From the NCBI RefSeq assembly GCF_018141545.1, contig NZ_CP064356.1:2679001-2743000 (forward strand): a stretch of DNA of 64,000 bases, in the 5' to 3' direction. The position numbers were made by a program, and so were the translations under genes. Positions 16,674 through 25,270 of this stretch are shown here, one piece after another. The notes under the pieces are model-generated. The model did not search any database. It worked only from the letters and a program-made list of their open reading frames with translations, and was not told where the DNA came from. This stretch comes from Miltoncostaea oceani. Lineage in GTDB: Bacteria > Actinomycetota > Thermoleophilia > Miltoncostaeales > Miltoncostaeaceae. Positions within the stretch are counted from its first letter, which is position 1, and the number at the start of each line of letters is the position of its first letter.

Positions 16674-17384
16674 CTAGCGCGAAGGGCGGCGGGTGAGCCC
16701 CCCGGCCGGGTACGGCAGGTCGCACCGCACCAGGCGGTCCCCGGGGCCGACGCGCGCCAGGGCGATGTCGCCGGTCACGGACGGGCGGCGCAGACGCCCG
16801 AGCGTGACCGCGAGGCGGCCGTCCCCGTCGAGTCCCGCGGCCTCGACCGCGTCGAGCGGGAGGGGCCCGTAGACGCCGACGAGGCGGAGGTCCCCCGCCC
16901 CCGGGTTCGCGTCCTGCACCGCGCTCCAGGCGGCGGCGAGGCGCGGCCGCGGCAGCAGCGTCCACGGCACCCGCGCACGGCGCTGGGTGCGGAGCGCCCC
17001 GAGGCGCGCGCGGCGGGCGGCGGGCATGGCGACGGCCGCCGGGGCGGCACGCGCGACCACCGCGAGGGGCGCGACGTGGCGGGCGGCGGAGGCCGTCGCG
17101 AGCGCCGGCGCGCGCCCCGCGGTCGCGGCCACCGCGACGACGGCCCGGCGGTGACGCGCCGCGAGGGCGTCGAGGGCCGCGGAGCGGGCCGGCGACGGCG
17201 CGACCGTGCCGCCGCCGCGGGCGGCCGCGGCCGGCGGGCCGGCGGCGCGGGCGGCGACGACCGGGTGGCGCGGCGCGTTGGCGTGCGCGGCCGGCGGGTC
17301 GACGGCGCGCGCGGTGGTGCGGGCGCCGATGCGGGCGACGGCGCGCCGCAGCTCCTCCAGGGAGGAGCGCCCCGCGGGGCTCAG
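16674..17384 (-). CDS. Unknown protein, probable CTG start coupled to upstream gene
   Basis: The frame is open from 17384 and has no ATG, GTG or TTG until a GTG at 17132, which would discard the first third. A CTG at 17384 overlaps the TGA of the preceding gene (CTGA), with GGGGGAGGA 6 bases upstream as a strong ribosome site, so CTG is the likely start. The 236-residue product begins LSPAGRSSLEELRRAVARIG, has a long Ala/Arg/Pro-rich middle, and ends in a small beta-rich part (LRLVGVYGPLPLDAV, GDRLVRCDLPYPAGGL). I do not recognise the family. It closes the string of coupled genes that starts with flhB. Confidence 0.55.
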   Translation of the reverse strand: MSPAGRSSLEELRRAVARIGARTTARAVDPPAAHANAPRHPVVAARAAGPPAAAARGGGTVAPSPARSAALDALAARHRRAVVAVAATAGRAPALATASAARHVAPLAVVARAAPAAVAMPAARRARLGALRTQRRARVPWTLLPRPRLAAAWSAVQDANPGAGDLRLVGVYGPLPLDAVEAAGLDGDGRLAVTLGRLRRPSVTGDIALARVGPGDRLVRCDLPYPAGGLTRRPSR

Positions 17385-17968
17385 GTGGGGTCCTCCCCCG
17401 CCACGATCACCGCGAGGGCGTCCCGCACCCGCTCGGCGGGTTCGAGGGGGTCCATGCGCCGGCCGAGGGCGACCAGCGCCTCGGCGACCGCCGCCTCGTC
17501 GGGGGAGCCCTCGGGGAGCGTGACGCGGAGGGGGTGACCGCCCTCGGCGGCCTGCAGCAGGAACGACCCGGACCCCTGGGCGCTGCGGGCCCCGGCGGCG
17601 CCGAGCGGGTCGACCCCCGACCGGGCGACGAGCGCCACCGGGCAGAGCGCGATCGGCTCGTCGAGCAGGTCGGGGTCGTCGACGACCAGCAGCGACGGCG
17701 GGGCGTCGAGCGCCTCGATCAGGGTCCGCAGCACCACCTCGGTGCGGAGGTAACGATCGAGGACGCCCCCGTAGAGGGCGCGCTGCAGGCGGGTCGGGGT
17801 GATCGGGTCGGTGTACCGGAAGTCCACCGGCAGCCCCGACGCGTCGGTCACCATCAGGCCGCCGACGTAGGTGCCGTCGTCCTCGACCCGCACCACGAGG
17901 AAGCCGGGGCGGTGCTCGGCCTCGCGACCCGCGGCGCGCCGGTCGGCGAGGGGGCTACGCGAAGACAT
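17381..17968 (-). CDS. Unknown protein in the flhF tail operon
   Basis: The 195-residue soluble product is not recognised. It starts with a basic segment, then FLVVRVEDDGTYVGGLMVTD, DFRYTDPITPTRLQRALYGG and a strand-like SLLVVDDPDLLDE, so it is probably a compact alpha/beta protein. It overlaps the preceding small gene by 14 bases and the next gene by 4, so it is translated as part of the flhB-flhA-flhF-pilZ string. Genes in this position often affect flagellar placement or c-di-GMP response, but that is only context. Confidence 0.65.
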   Translation of the reverse strand: MSSRSPLADRRAAGREAEHRPGFLVVRVEDDGTYVGGLMVTDASGLPVDFRYTDPITPTRLQRALYGGVLDRYLRTEVVLRTLIEALDAPPSLLVVDDPDLLDEPIALCPVALVARSGVDPLGAAGARSAQGSGSFLLQAAEGGHPLRVTLPEGSPDEAAVAEALVALGRRMDPLEPAERVRDALAVIVAGEDPT

Positions 17969-18185
17969 CGACGAGCCTGCCGCTCACGCCGCTCGGGTCG
18001 GGAGCGCCGGTGGCGCCCCGCGTCAGGGCCGGCGCGCCCTGCCCGTGAGGGGCCCCGTCCGGCGTCGCCCCGCCCGACGCGGCGTCGGCGGCGGGACGAC
18101 GGGCCGCCGCGGCCGCGGCGGCCTGGGCGGCCATCGCCGCGTGGGCGGCCGGAGGGGTCGCGACGCGGTCGGCGATCGGCGTCAC
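17955..18185 (-). CDS. Small Ala-rich protein in the flhF tail operon
   Basis: This 76-residue product (MTPIADRVATPPAAHAAMAA start) is low in complexity, with an Ala-rich first half, a Gly/Pro-rich second half and a conserved-looking end SGVSGRLVDVFA. No domain is recognised. Its ATG overlaps the stop of the upstream membrane-protein gene by 4 bases, and its own end overlaps the next gene by 14. The tight coupling favours a real gene; the composition leaves some doubt. Confidence 0.5.
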   Translation of the reverse strand: MTPIADRVATPPAAHAAMAAQAAAAAAARRPAADAASGGATPDGAPHGQGAPALTRGATGAPDPSGVSGRLVDVFA

Positions 18186-18547
18186 GAGGGCTCATCCATC
18201 GCGAAGCCGCGCCCTGACGCGGCGGGGTCGGCGGCCTGGGCGGCGGCGGCCTGGGCCGCGGCGGCCTCGAGGGCCTCGCGGTTGGCCTGCGCCGCGGCGG
18301 AGCGCATCAGCGCCTGCAGCACCAGGAGCGCCGACCACCAGGCGACCAGCGACATCCCGACGGCCGCGACGAGCGCGCGGATGACCGCGTCGGCGAGCGG
18401 GAAGCCCTGGCCGCGGCAGACGTGGAAGGCGACGGCGAAGCCGACGAGCGCGCCGACCGCGCGGGCACGGCCGACCCAGAGCGCCATCGGGCTCTCCTCC
18501 GCCGCGCCGCCCTTCGCACCCTTCGCGGCCTTCTCCCCCTTCGCCAT
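18182..18547 (-). CDS. Small membrane protein in the flhF tail operon
   Basis: The 121-residue protein has a Lys/Ala/Gly-rich start (MAKGEKAAKGAKGG), two predicted membrane helices (VGALVGFAVAFHVC and VAAVGMSLVAWWSALLVLQA) and an Ala-rich cytosolic tail that could be a coiled coil. The family is not recognised. Its ATG shares one base with the TGA of the pilZ gene (TGATG). The open frame continues to 19003, but that part is antisense-like and lies over pilZ. A role in the flagellar envelope or in relaying c-di-GMP signals is inferred from position only. Confidence 0.6.
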   Translation of the reverse strand: MAKGEKAAKGAKGGAAEESPMALWVGRARAVGALVGFAVAFHVCRGQGFPLADAVIRALVAAVGMSLVAWWSALLVLQALMRSAAAQANREALEAAAAQAAAAQAADPAASGRGFAMDEPS

Positions 18548-19215
18548 CAGGCGATCCCGCTGTCGCGCGCGCGCAGCTCGCGCTGGCGCTCGAACACGAA
18601 GCGCACGAGGCGGTCCGTGTCGGCGGGCTCCATGTCGAGGAAGGCGATCGCCACGCGCCAGGGGCGTTGGTCGCCGGGGGTGCGGTCGCACCGCACGACC
18701 CGGCCCTCGACGTCGAACGTCCCGGCCTCGCCGCCGCAGCGCACGCTCACGCGCACCGCCTCGCCCTGCTCGATCGGCCGCCCGGAGCGCAGGAGCGCCC
18801 CGCCCGCCGACAGGTTCTCGGTGACCGCGCCGACGGGGGCGTTGTCGAAGTCGTCGCCGATGCTGGCGTGCGCCATCAGGTGCACCGGCACGCGCACCGC
18901 GGTGCGGCGCTGGAGCCGCCGGGTCGCGCCCGTGACCTGGGCCAGGTAGACGGCGGGGCCGTCGTCGGCCGGCCCGTCCACCAGGACCGCGTCGACCTCG
19001 CACGGCACCTCGCGGTGGGCGTACGCGACGAGGAACGGCCGGCGCAGGGGCAGCCGCACGACGCGGCCGCCGAGGCGGGGCGCGGCGAGCGACAGCACGT
19101 CCTCGCGGTGGGCGTCCACCACCGTCGGCCAGGGGCCGCCGGGGAGGCCGTCCAGCATCACGCGGTCCCCGCGCTCGGGGAGCGGCGCGCCGGATTCGGC
19201 GGGGACGGGGGTCAC
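18547..19215 (-). CDS. PilZ-domain protein (YcgR-like, c-di-GMP binding)
   Basis: The 222-residue product has an N-terminal YcgR-like beta domain followed by a PilZ domain. The c-di-GMP motifs are present: LQRRTAVRVPV (RxxxR) and TENLSAGGALL (D/NxSxxG). YcgR proteins bind c-di-GMP and act as a brake on the flagellar motor. The ATG overlaps the flhF stop by 4 bases. It lies where flhG would normally follow flhF, linking c-di-GMP to this operon. Confidence 0.9.
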   Translation of the reverse strand: MTPVPAESGAPLPERGDRVMLDGLPGGPWPTVVDAHREDVLSLAAPRLGGRVVRLPLRRPFLVAYAHREVPCEVDAVLVDGPADDGPAVYLAQVTGATRRLQRRTAVRVPVHLMAHASIGDDFDNAPVGAVTENLSAGGALLRSGRPIEQGEAVRVSVRCGGEAGTFDVEGRVVRCDRTPGDQRPWRVAIAFLDMEPADTDRLVRFVFERQRELRARDSGIA

Positions 19216-20588
19216 GGCAGGATCATCTCCGCGACGCGGCGCGCGTCGGCCGGGGCGAGCGAGCCGGGGACCGAGGTGCCGTCCGAGAGGTAGGCGAGCG
19301 GCTTGCCCATCCGCAGCGGCACGTTGACGAGGTTGCCGAGGTGGCGGGTCTCGTCGATCTTGGTGATCGCCAGCCGGTTGACGCCGACGAGGCGGAACCG
19401 GCGCTGGACGTCGCCGAGGTCGGCGAGCGGCGTGGCGAGCGGCAGCACCAGGTGGATCTCCTCGATCTTCGCGGGGCCGAGGAGGGCGGCGAGGCCCTCG
19501 ATGCCGGCGAGCTGCTGGTGCGAGCGGCCCGCGGTATCGACCACCACGAGGTCGCGGTCGACCAGGGTCGCGCGGAGCCGCGCGAGGGTGGCGGCGTCGG
19601 GCGCCCGGAAGAGCTGGACGTCGAGGCGGCGGGCGTGGGCCTCGAGCGCGTCGTGGGGGCCGTCGCCGGCGGCGATCAGCGCGACGGTGAGGCCCGCGGC
19701 GCGGTACCCGCCCGCGAGGTTGGCGGCGGCGCTCGTCTTGCCGACGCCGCTCTGGCCGACGAGGGCGACGGTGTGGCCGGCGGGACGGGCCTTCCAGTCG
19801 CGGACCACCGGCAGGCGGGCCGACAGGTGGTCGCGCATCGCGTCGCGGATGCCGTCCCCGGGGCCGACGAACGGCAGGACCGAGCGGACGAAGCCGTCGA
19901 GGAAGGGGTCGAGGTAGCGGGGGTCCACGCCGGCGCGGACCAGCTCGCCGCGGACGCCGTCGAGCGTCCCGCCACCGGTGCGGCCGGCGCGGCGGGCCGC
20001 CGGGCGCGGGTCCGCGACCGGCGCGGCCGGGGGCATCTCCAGGGCGTCCATCTCGGCGGGCGGCAGGACCGCCGCCGGCGCCGGCTCGACCGCGGCGTCG
20101 TGGGCGTCGCGCACCGCGGCGCGGGCGGCCTCGATGATCGCCTCGGTGCGCTCGCGGTCGCCCGGCGCGAAGGGGGCGCCGGCGCGGGCGTAGGCGGCGG
20201 CGGGCGAGGCGGCGGGCGCCCCGCCGGGGGCGGGCGGCAGCGTCGCCTCGGCCTCGATCGCCGCCTCGAGGCGGGTGTCGAGGTGGCGGCCGAACGGCGT
20301 CGGGACGAAGGCCTCGGCCTCGTCGTCGCCGGCGGACGCGTCGGTCGTGTCGATCGTCGGCGGCGCGACCGCCACCGAGGCCGCGGCCTCGAGGTTGGCG
20401 CGCTCGCCCTCGCCGGCGGGCATCCCCTCGGCGGCGGTGACCTCGACGCCCTCGCGGCCGAAGAAGCCGCCGATGCCGCCGGTCACGACGCGCTTGGTCT
20501 GCAGGATCACGGCCTCGTCGCCGAGCTCCTCGCGGACCTTGGTCAGCACCTCGTCGATGGTCGCTCCGGAGAACTGCTTGATCTGCAC
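19212..20588 (-). CDS. flhF: Flagellar GTPase FlhF (SRP-type)
   Basis: The 458-residue protein starts MQIKQFSGATIDEVLTKVRE, the usual FlhF N-terminus, followed by GDEAVILQTKRV. A Pro/Ala-rich linker of about 150 residues leads to the NG domain with P-loop ALVGQSGVGKTSAAANLA, the DTAGRSHQQ motif (VVVDTAGRSH) and LAITKIDETRHLGNLVNVPL. FlhF is a signal-recognition GTPase that sets the place and number of flagella. It is 43 bases downstream of flhA. No flhG follows. Confidence 0.95.
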   Translation of the reverse strand: MQIKQFSGATIDEVLTKVREELGDEAVILQTKRVVTGGIGGFFGREGVEVTAAEGMPAGEGERANLEAAASVAVAPPTIDTTDASAGDDEAEAFVPTPFGRHLDTRLEAAIEAEATLPPAPGGAPAASPAAAYARAGAPFAPGDRERTEAIIEAARAAVRDAHDAAVEPAPAAVLPPAEMDALEMPPAAPVADPRPAARRAGRTGGGTLDGVRGELVRAGVDPRYLDPFLDGFVRSVLPFVGPGDGIRDAMRDHLSARLPVVRDWKARPAGHTVALVGQSGVGKTSAAANLAGGYRAAGLTVALIAAGDGPHDALEAHARRLDVQLFRAPDAATLARLRATLVDRDLVVVDTAGRSHQQLAGIEGLAALLGPAKIEEIHLVLPLATPLADLGDVQRRFRLVGVNRLAITKIDETRHLGNLVNVPLRMGKPLAYLSDGTSVPGSLAPADARRVAEMILP

Positions 20589-20631
20589 GGCCGGTGTCTC
20601 CTGGGGGGTGGGGTGCGCCCGAGCCTCTGGC

Positions 20632-22725
20632 TCAGACGAGGGCGGCGAGCCCGACGGGCTCGATGCGCACGGACGGGAGGATCTCGTGGTACGACAGGAC
20701 GGTGAGCGTGGGGATGGCGTGGACGGTCAGCGCCTTCAGGTGGCGGCGCGTCGCGCCGGAGCAGAGGACGACCGGCGCGGCCCCGACGGCCTGCGCGTGG
20801 TCGACCTGCTCCTTGAGGGTGTCGATGAGGGCCGCGGCACGGGCGGGGTCCATGGTCACGGCGGTGCCGTCGTCGGTGCGTGCGACCGACTCCGCGATCT
20901 CGCGGTCGGCCTCGGGGTCGAGGGTGATCGCGCGGAGCGTCCCCGTCTCGTCCACGAAGCGGCCGCAGATGGCGCGCGAGAGGGCCTGGCGGCAGTACTC
21001 GGCGAGGATCGGGACGTCCTTCGTCAGCTTCGCCTTGTCGCCGAGCGTCTCGAGGATGGTGACCATGTCGCGCACCGGGACCGACTCCGCGAGGAGCGTC
21101 TGCAGCACCCGCTGCACCTCGCCGACGGTCATCAGGTCGGGGACGAGCTCCTCGACGGGGGCCGGCATGCGCTCCTTGAGGGCGTCGAGCAGGGCGCGGA
21201 CGTCCTGGCGGCCGAGCAGCTCCGCGGCGTTGCGGCGGATGACCTCGGACAGGTGGGTGACGACGAGCGAGGTCGGGTCCACGACGGTGTAGCCGGAGAT
21301 CTCGGCCTGCTCGCGCTGGGCCTCGCCGATCCAGACGGCCGGCAGGCCGAACGACGGCTCGACCGTCGGGATGCCGTCGAGCGGCAGGTCGGCGGTGCCG
21401 GGGTTCATGGCGAGGAGCTGGCCGGGCATGAGCGACCAGCGCGCCACCTCGACGCCGCGGATCTTCACGGCGTAGTCGTGCGAGCCGAGCTGGATGTTGT
21501 CGCGGATCCGGATCGGGGCGAGCGACAGGCCGAGCTCGGTCGCCATCTGGCGGCGGACCATCGCGACGCGGCCGAGCAGGTCACCGCCCTCGTCGGCATC
21601 GACGAGCGGCACCAGGCCGTAGCCGATCTCCAGCTCGAGGGGGTCGAGCGGGAGGAGCGCCGCGACGTTCTCGGGCTCCGACGGGCGGGTCGCGACGGCG
21701 GTCGCCTCGTCGGCGGCCTTCACGGCCTCCTCCTCGGCGAGCCCCCGGCGCAGCATCAGGGCCAGGCCGATGACGAGGCCGCCGATGATGAAGAACGGCA
21801 GCTTCGGCAGGCCGGGCACGAGGCCCATGCCCATCGCGACGCCGCCGGCGAGCATCAGCGCGCGGGGCTGGCGCACGAGCTGCTGGGTGAGGTCGTGGCC
21901 GAGGTTGCCGTCGCCGACGGACCGCGTGACGATGATGCCCGTCGCGACGGAGATCAGCAGGGCCGGGATCTGGGAGACGAGGCCCTCGCCGACGGTGAGC
22001 AGCGAGAAGTGCTGGATCGCCTCGGAGAAGCCCATCCCCTGCTGGAAGACGCCGACGGAGAGGCCGCCGACCAGGTTGATCATCACGATCAGGACGGCGG
22101 CGATGGCGTCGCCCTTCACGAACTTCGAGGCGCCGTCCATCGCGCCGTAGAAGTCGGCCTCCTTCGCGATCGTCTCGCGGCGCTCCTTGGCCTCCTCGTC
22201 GGTGATGACGCCGGCGTTCAGGTCGGCGTCGATCGCCATCTGCTTGCCCGGCATCGCGTCGAGGGTGAAGCGGGCGGCCACCTCGGCGACGCGCCCCGCG
22301 CCGTTCGTGATGACCACGAACTGGATCACGACGAGGATCGTGAAGACGATCAGGCCGACGACGACGTTGCCGCCGACGACGAACGAGCCGAAGGCCGAGA
22401 TGACCTCGCCCGCCTCGCCGTGCAGCAGGATCAGACGCGTGCCGGAGATGTTGAGGCCGAGCCGGAACAGCGTCGCGACCAGCAGGAGCGACGGGAAGAC
22501 GGAGAACTGGAGCGGCTCGGTGGTGTAGAGCGTGGCGAGCACGATCGCCAGGGCCGCCGAGATGTTCGCCGTGAGGAGGATGTCCAGCAGCCAGGTCGGC
22601 AGCGGGATGATCATCATCACGACGATGCCGACGACGACGACCGCGATCGCGACGTCGCTGTTCTTCAGCATGGTGTCGAGGACACCCGCGCGGCGCGGGG
22701 CGGTGGTGGCGACGGCGGTGCTCAT
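20632..22725 (-). CDS. flhA: Flagellar export gate protein FlhA
   Basis: The 697-residue protein is the ion-channel and cargo-docking part of the flagellar type III export gate. The N-terminal half has about eight membrane helices (for example VAIAVVVVGIVVMMIIPLP) and the FHIPEP loop region: GRVAEVAARFTLDAMPGKQM then MAIDADLNAGVITDEEAK. The C-terminal cytosolic half starts near DPLELEIGYGLVPL and ends SYHEILPSVRIEPVGLAALV. The open frame runs up to 24042, but the start at 22725 (MSTAVATTAPRRAG) overlaps the flhB stop by 4 bases and gives the family length. Confidence 0.97.
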   Translation of the reverse strand: MSTAVATTAPRRAGVLDTMLKNSDVAIAVVVVGIVVMMIIPLPTWLLDILLTANISAALAIVLATLYTTEPLQFSVFPSLLLVATLFRLGLNISGTRLILLHGEAGEVISAFGSFVVGGNVVVGLIVFTILVVIQFVVITNGAGRVAEVAARFTLDAMPGKQMAIDADLNAGVITDEEAKERRETIAKEADFYGAMDGASKFVKGDAIAAVLIVMINLVGGLSVGVFQQGMGFSEAIQHFSLLTVGEGLVSQIPALLISVATGIIVTRSVGDGNLGHDLTQQLVRQPRALMLAGGVAMGMGLVPGLPKLPFFIIGGLVIGLALMLRRGLAEEEAVKAADEATAVATRPSEPENVAALLPLDPLELEIGYGLVPLVDADEGGDLLGRVAMVRRQMATELGLSLAPIRIRDNIQLGSHDYAVKIRGVEVARWSLMPGQLLAMNPGTADLPLDGIPTVEPSFGLPAVWIGEAQREQAEISGYTVVDPTSLVVTHLSEVIRRNAAELLGRQDVRALLDALKERMPAPVEELVPDLMTVGEVQRVLQTLLAESVPVRDMVTILETLGDKAKLTKDVPILAEYCRQALSRAICGRFVDETGTLRAITLDPEADREIAESVARTDDGTAVTMDPARAAALIDTLKEQVDHAQAVGAAPVVLCSGATRRHLKALTVHAIPTLTVLSYHEILPSVRIEPVGLAALV

Positions 22726-23792
22726 GCGGCGGCCGGCGCCTTCCCGGTCGCCCGGTAGACGTGGGCGAGGATCTCCGCGACGGCGCCGAACGCGTCGGCC
22801 GGGATGTACTGGCCGACCTCGGCGTTGGCGAACAGGCTCCGGGCGAGCGGCGGGTCCTGGACGACGGTGACGCCGCTCTCGCGCGCCAGGGAGATGATCC
22901 GGAAGGCGACGTTGTCGGCGCCCTTCGCGACGACCTGGGGGGCGGGCAGGGCCCGCGCGTACCGCAGCGCCACCGCGAAGTGGGTCGGGTTGGTGATGAC
23001 GACGTCGGCGTCGGGGACGGCGGACATCATGCGGCGGACGGCCATCTCCCGCTGGCGGCGCTTCAGCTGCCCCTTGACCTCGGGGTTGACGTCCTGCTCC
23101 TTCGCCTCGCGCCGGACCTCGTCCTTCGTCATCCGGAGGTCCTTCTCGTGCTGCCACCGCTCGTAGACGAGGTCGGCGGCGGCGAGGACGACGTAGACCG
23201 CGACGATCGCCCAGCCGATCTTCATGATCAGGCCGCCGACCACCACGATCGCCATGCCGGGGCTCGCGCCCATCAGGCCGGTCAGGTCGGGGATGCCGGA
23301 GCGCAGCACGACGAACGCGACGACGCCGGTCACCGAGACCTTCAGGAGGTCCTTCACGAGGCCGACGGCGGAGCGGACCGAGAAGAGCCGCTTCACGCCC
23401 GAGATCGGGTTGAGCACCGAGAACCGGGGCTTCAGGACCTCGGGGGTGATCCCCGGCTTCACCTGGATCGCGGAGGCGACGACGCCGACGATGAGGCCCG
23501 CGATCGCGAACGGGGCCGTGAGGCGCATCGAGTCCCAGCCGGCGTCGGTGAGGACGCGCCAGCCGGAGGAGGCGGTGATCGGGTCGGAGTCGCCGGCCGC
23601 GCCGAGGGAGGTGCCCATGACCCGGGTCATGCCGGCGAGCATCCAGCCGCCCGAGAAGGAGAGCATGGCGAAGACCGCGAGCAGCCCGAGACCGGTGTTG
23701 ATCTCGCGGCTGCGCGCGACCTGGCCGCGCTTGCGCGACTCGTCGCGCTTGCGCGGTGTGGCCCTCTCCGTCTTGTCGCCCGAGCCGGCCAT
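22722..23792 (-). CDS. flhB: Flagellar export switch protein FlhB
   Basis: The 356-residue protein sits with FlhA in the export gate and switches the apparatus from rod/hook to filament substrates. It starts MAGSGDKTERATPRKRDESR, the family signature, has four membrane helices, and carries the self-cleaving NPTH motif in VVITNPTHFAVALRY. A start at 23846 adds 18 non-conserved residues and is unlikely. It is the first gene of the flhB-flhA-flhF operon. A sigma-28-type promoter lies about 290 bases upstream. Confidence 0.97.
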   Translation of the reverse strand: MAGSGDKTERATPRKRDESRKRGQVARSREINTGLGLLAVFAMLSFSGGWMLAGMTRVMGTSLGAAGDSDPITASSGWRVLTDAGWDSMRLTAPFAIAGLIVGVVASAIQVKPGITPEVLKPRFSVLNPISGVKRLFSVRSAVGLVKDLLKVSVTGVVAFVVLRSGIPDLTGLMGASPGMAIVVVGGLIMKIGWAIVAVYVVLAAADLVYERWQHEKDLRMTKDEVRREAKEQDVNPEVKGQLKRRQREMAVRRMMSAVPDADVVITNPTHFAVALRYARALPAPQVVAKGADNVAFRIISLARESGVTVVQDPPLARSLFANAEVGQYIPADAFGAVAEILAHVYRATGKAPAAA

Positions 23793-24126
23793 GAGGCGCC
23801 GCCCACCTTGATGCGGGCCATCCGTGACTCCGTGACCCGCGAGCATCCGGCGCGCGGCGAACCTGGTGCGGCACCCTCCGGGGCCGCCACGCCCCTTCCT
23901 TCGTCACGGAGGGGCCGAAGGTTGAGCCCCGTCGCCACATCCGTGCGCGGCGGGTCGGTCGGCGCCGGTCGCGTCCGCGACGGTGGACGTCGCTGCGGGA
24001 CGGCGAGCGTTCCGGACGGGACGGCGGGTGGGCACCTCCCACGCGTCCCGGGCGCGGCCGCGACCGGCGTCACCCGCTTATCGGACCCTCCGCGTCAGAA
24101 ATGAGCGGGAGGCCGCGATGGGTCGG
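23793..24126 (-). other. Intergenic leader between cheD and flhB
   Basis: This 334-base stretch holds no gene I can support. The sigma-28-like promoter at 24079-24104 would give a 5' leader of roughly 280 bases before flhB. A GC-rich dyad around 23880-23920 (GGCCCCTCCG and CGGAGGG) could fold. I looked for c-di-GMP riboswitch signatures and found none. Confidence 0.5.
24079..24104 (-). promoter_or_regulatory. Sigma-28-like promoter of flhB operon
   Basis: On the minus strand TCAT-N16-CCGATA, followed by AGC. The spacing equals that of the flagellar sigma-28 consensus (TAAA-N16-CCGATAA). The -35 differs by one base from the TCAA seen at the other sites. Confidence 0.6.
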
Positions 24127-24612
24127 TCAGAGCGAGGTCTCGTCGCGGCCCACGGCGCGCACCGAGACGGCGCCGGTGGCGACCTGCACGCGCAGGCTGC
24201 GCCCGAGGGAGCCGCCGGTGTCGTGCGCGCGCAGGCGCAGGCCGGCGGTGCGCAGGGCGGCGCGGACGGCCTCCTCGTTGCGCTCGCCGATGCGGAGCAC
24301 CCCGCCGCCCGAGCCCGAGCTGAACATCTGGGCGCCGCCGGCGATGGCGGCGACGAGGGCGGTGCGCTCCGCGCCGAGCCGGCAGACCTCCGCCACGAGC
24401 GCCGGGACGGCGGTGTCCGCGAACTTGCCGGGAGGGCCGGCGGCGCGGGCCGTCGTCGAGTCGGGGAGCATCACGTGGGCCATGCCGGCGACCTTCCGCC
24501 GGGGGTCCGTCAGCACCAGGCCGATGCACGACCCGAGGCCGAGCGCCGAGATGACGTCACCGGGGTCGGCGCTCGCGACGAGCTGGCCGATCCCGACGGG
24601 CAGGCCGCTCAC
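24127..24612 (-). CDS. cheD: Chemoreceptor glutamine deamidase CheD
   Basis: The 161-residue enzyme deamidates Gln residues of chemoreceptors and forms a complex with CheC. GLGSCIGLVLTD carries the catalytic Cys and GMAHVMLPDS the catalytic His; KFADTAVPALV and a Gly-rich AAIAGGAQMF follow as usual. The length fits the family. It is last in the cheA-cheC-cheD run, 25 bases after cheC. Confidence 0.95.
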   Translation of the reverse strand: MSGLPVGIGQLVASADPGDVISALGLGSCIGLVLTDPRRKVAGMAHVMLPDSTTARAAGPPGKFADTAVPALVAEVCRLGAERTALVAAIAGGAQMFSSGSGGGVLRIGERNEEAVRAALRTAGLRLRAHDTGGSLGRSLRVQVATGAVSVRAVGRDETSL

Positions 24613-24637
24613 CCGCCGGCCGGGGTCCGCACCGCGT

Positions 24638-25270
24638 TCACGCGGGCAGGCCGAGGGAGCGGAGCACCGTGTCGAGCGCGTCGGGCGTCGGCATGTAGAG
24701 CACCTCGCCGAGCGACCCGATGCCGGGGGCGCCGAAGCCGGAGTCGATCAGCAGCGCCCGGGGGGCGAGCATCGCCACCTCGGCGAGCGCGGCGCCGAGC
24801 AGGGCGCCGGCCATGTCGACGCCGACGGCCGGCGGGGTCGGCTCGACGTGCAGGCCGGTGAGGGCGGAGAGGGCGCCGAGGTACGCGCTGGCGAGCACGT
24901 TGCCCACCTCCTGCAGCGCCGACAGCTCCATCTCCGTGAACGGCGCGTCGCCGGTGGCGACGGCGCCGCCGGCCCGGCCCATCAGGGTGTCCACGAGGGC
25001 GCGGGCGGAGGCCTCGCGCATCAGCACCAGCATGTGCCCGGGCGCGTCGCCGACGACCCCGAGGAAGACGGCGGCGACGACGTCCTCGCCCCCGCCGACC
25101 TCCTCCGGCACCTGCTCCACCGGCACGAGCGACACGCGCGGGATCCCCATGTCGACGGGGCCCCCGACCATCGCGCTGAGGGCCGTGGCGGCGGTGCCGG
25201 CGCCGATGTTGCCGACCTCCCGCAGGACGTCGAGCTGCCGCTCGCCCAGGGCCTCCGGGACCGTGGTCAC
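24638..25270 (-). CDS. cheC: CheY-P phosphatase CheC
   Basis: The 210-residue protein dephosphorylates CheY-P and is stimulated by CheD. Two phosphatase centres of the ExxN type are present: LREVGNIGAGTAATALS near residue 20 and LQEVGNVLASAYLGALS near 115. The start is GTG at 25270, overlapping the cheA stop by 4 bases; the frame is open far upstream only because it is antisense-like over cheA. With FliY at 44347 the cell has a second CheC-like protein. Confidence 0.93.
   Translation of the reverse strand: MTTVPEALGERQLDVLREVGNIGAGTAATALSAMVGGPVDMGIPRVSLVPVEQVPEEVGGGEDVVAAVFLGVVGDAPGHMLVLMREASARALVDTLMGRAGGAVATGDAPFTEMELSALQEVGNVLASAYLGALSALTGLHVEPTPPAVGVDMAGALLGAALAEVAMLAPRALLIDSGFGAPGIGSLGEVLYMPTPDALDTVLRSLGLPA

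Noticed and set aside
20275-22758. 827-codon plus-strand frame rich in Asp, Glu and Arg
   Set aside because: It is the complement of flhA and flhF; the composition is that of an antisense frame.
23793-24078. c-di-GMP riboswitch in the flhB leader
   Set aside because: The long leader and PilZ gene made it worth a look, but I could not find the conserved GEMM sequence blocks on either strand.
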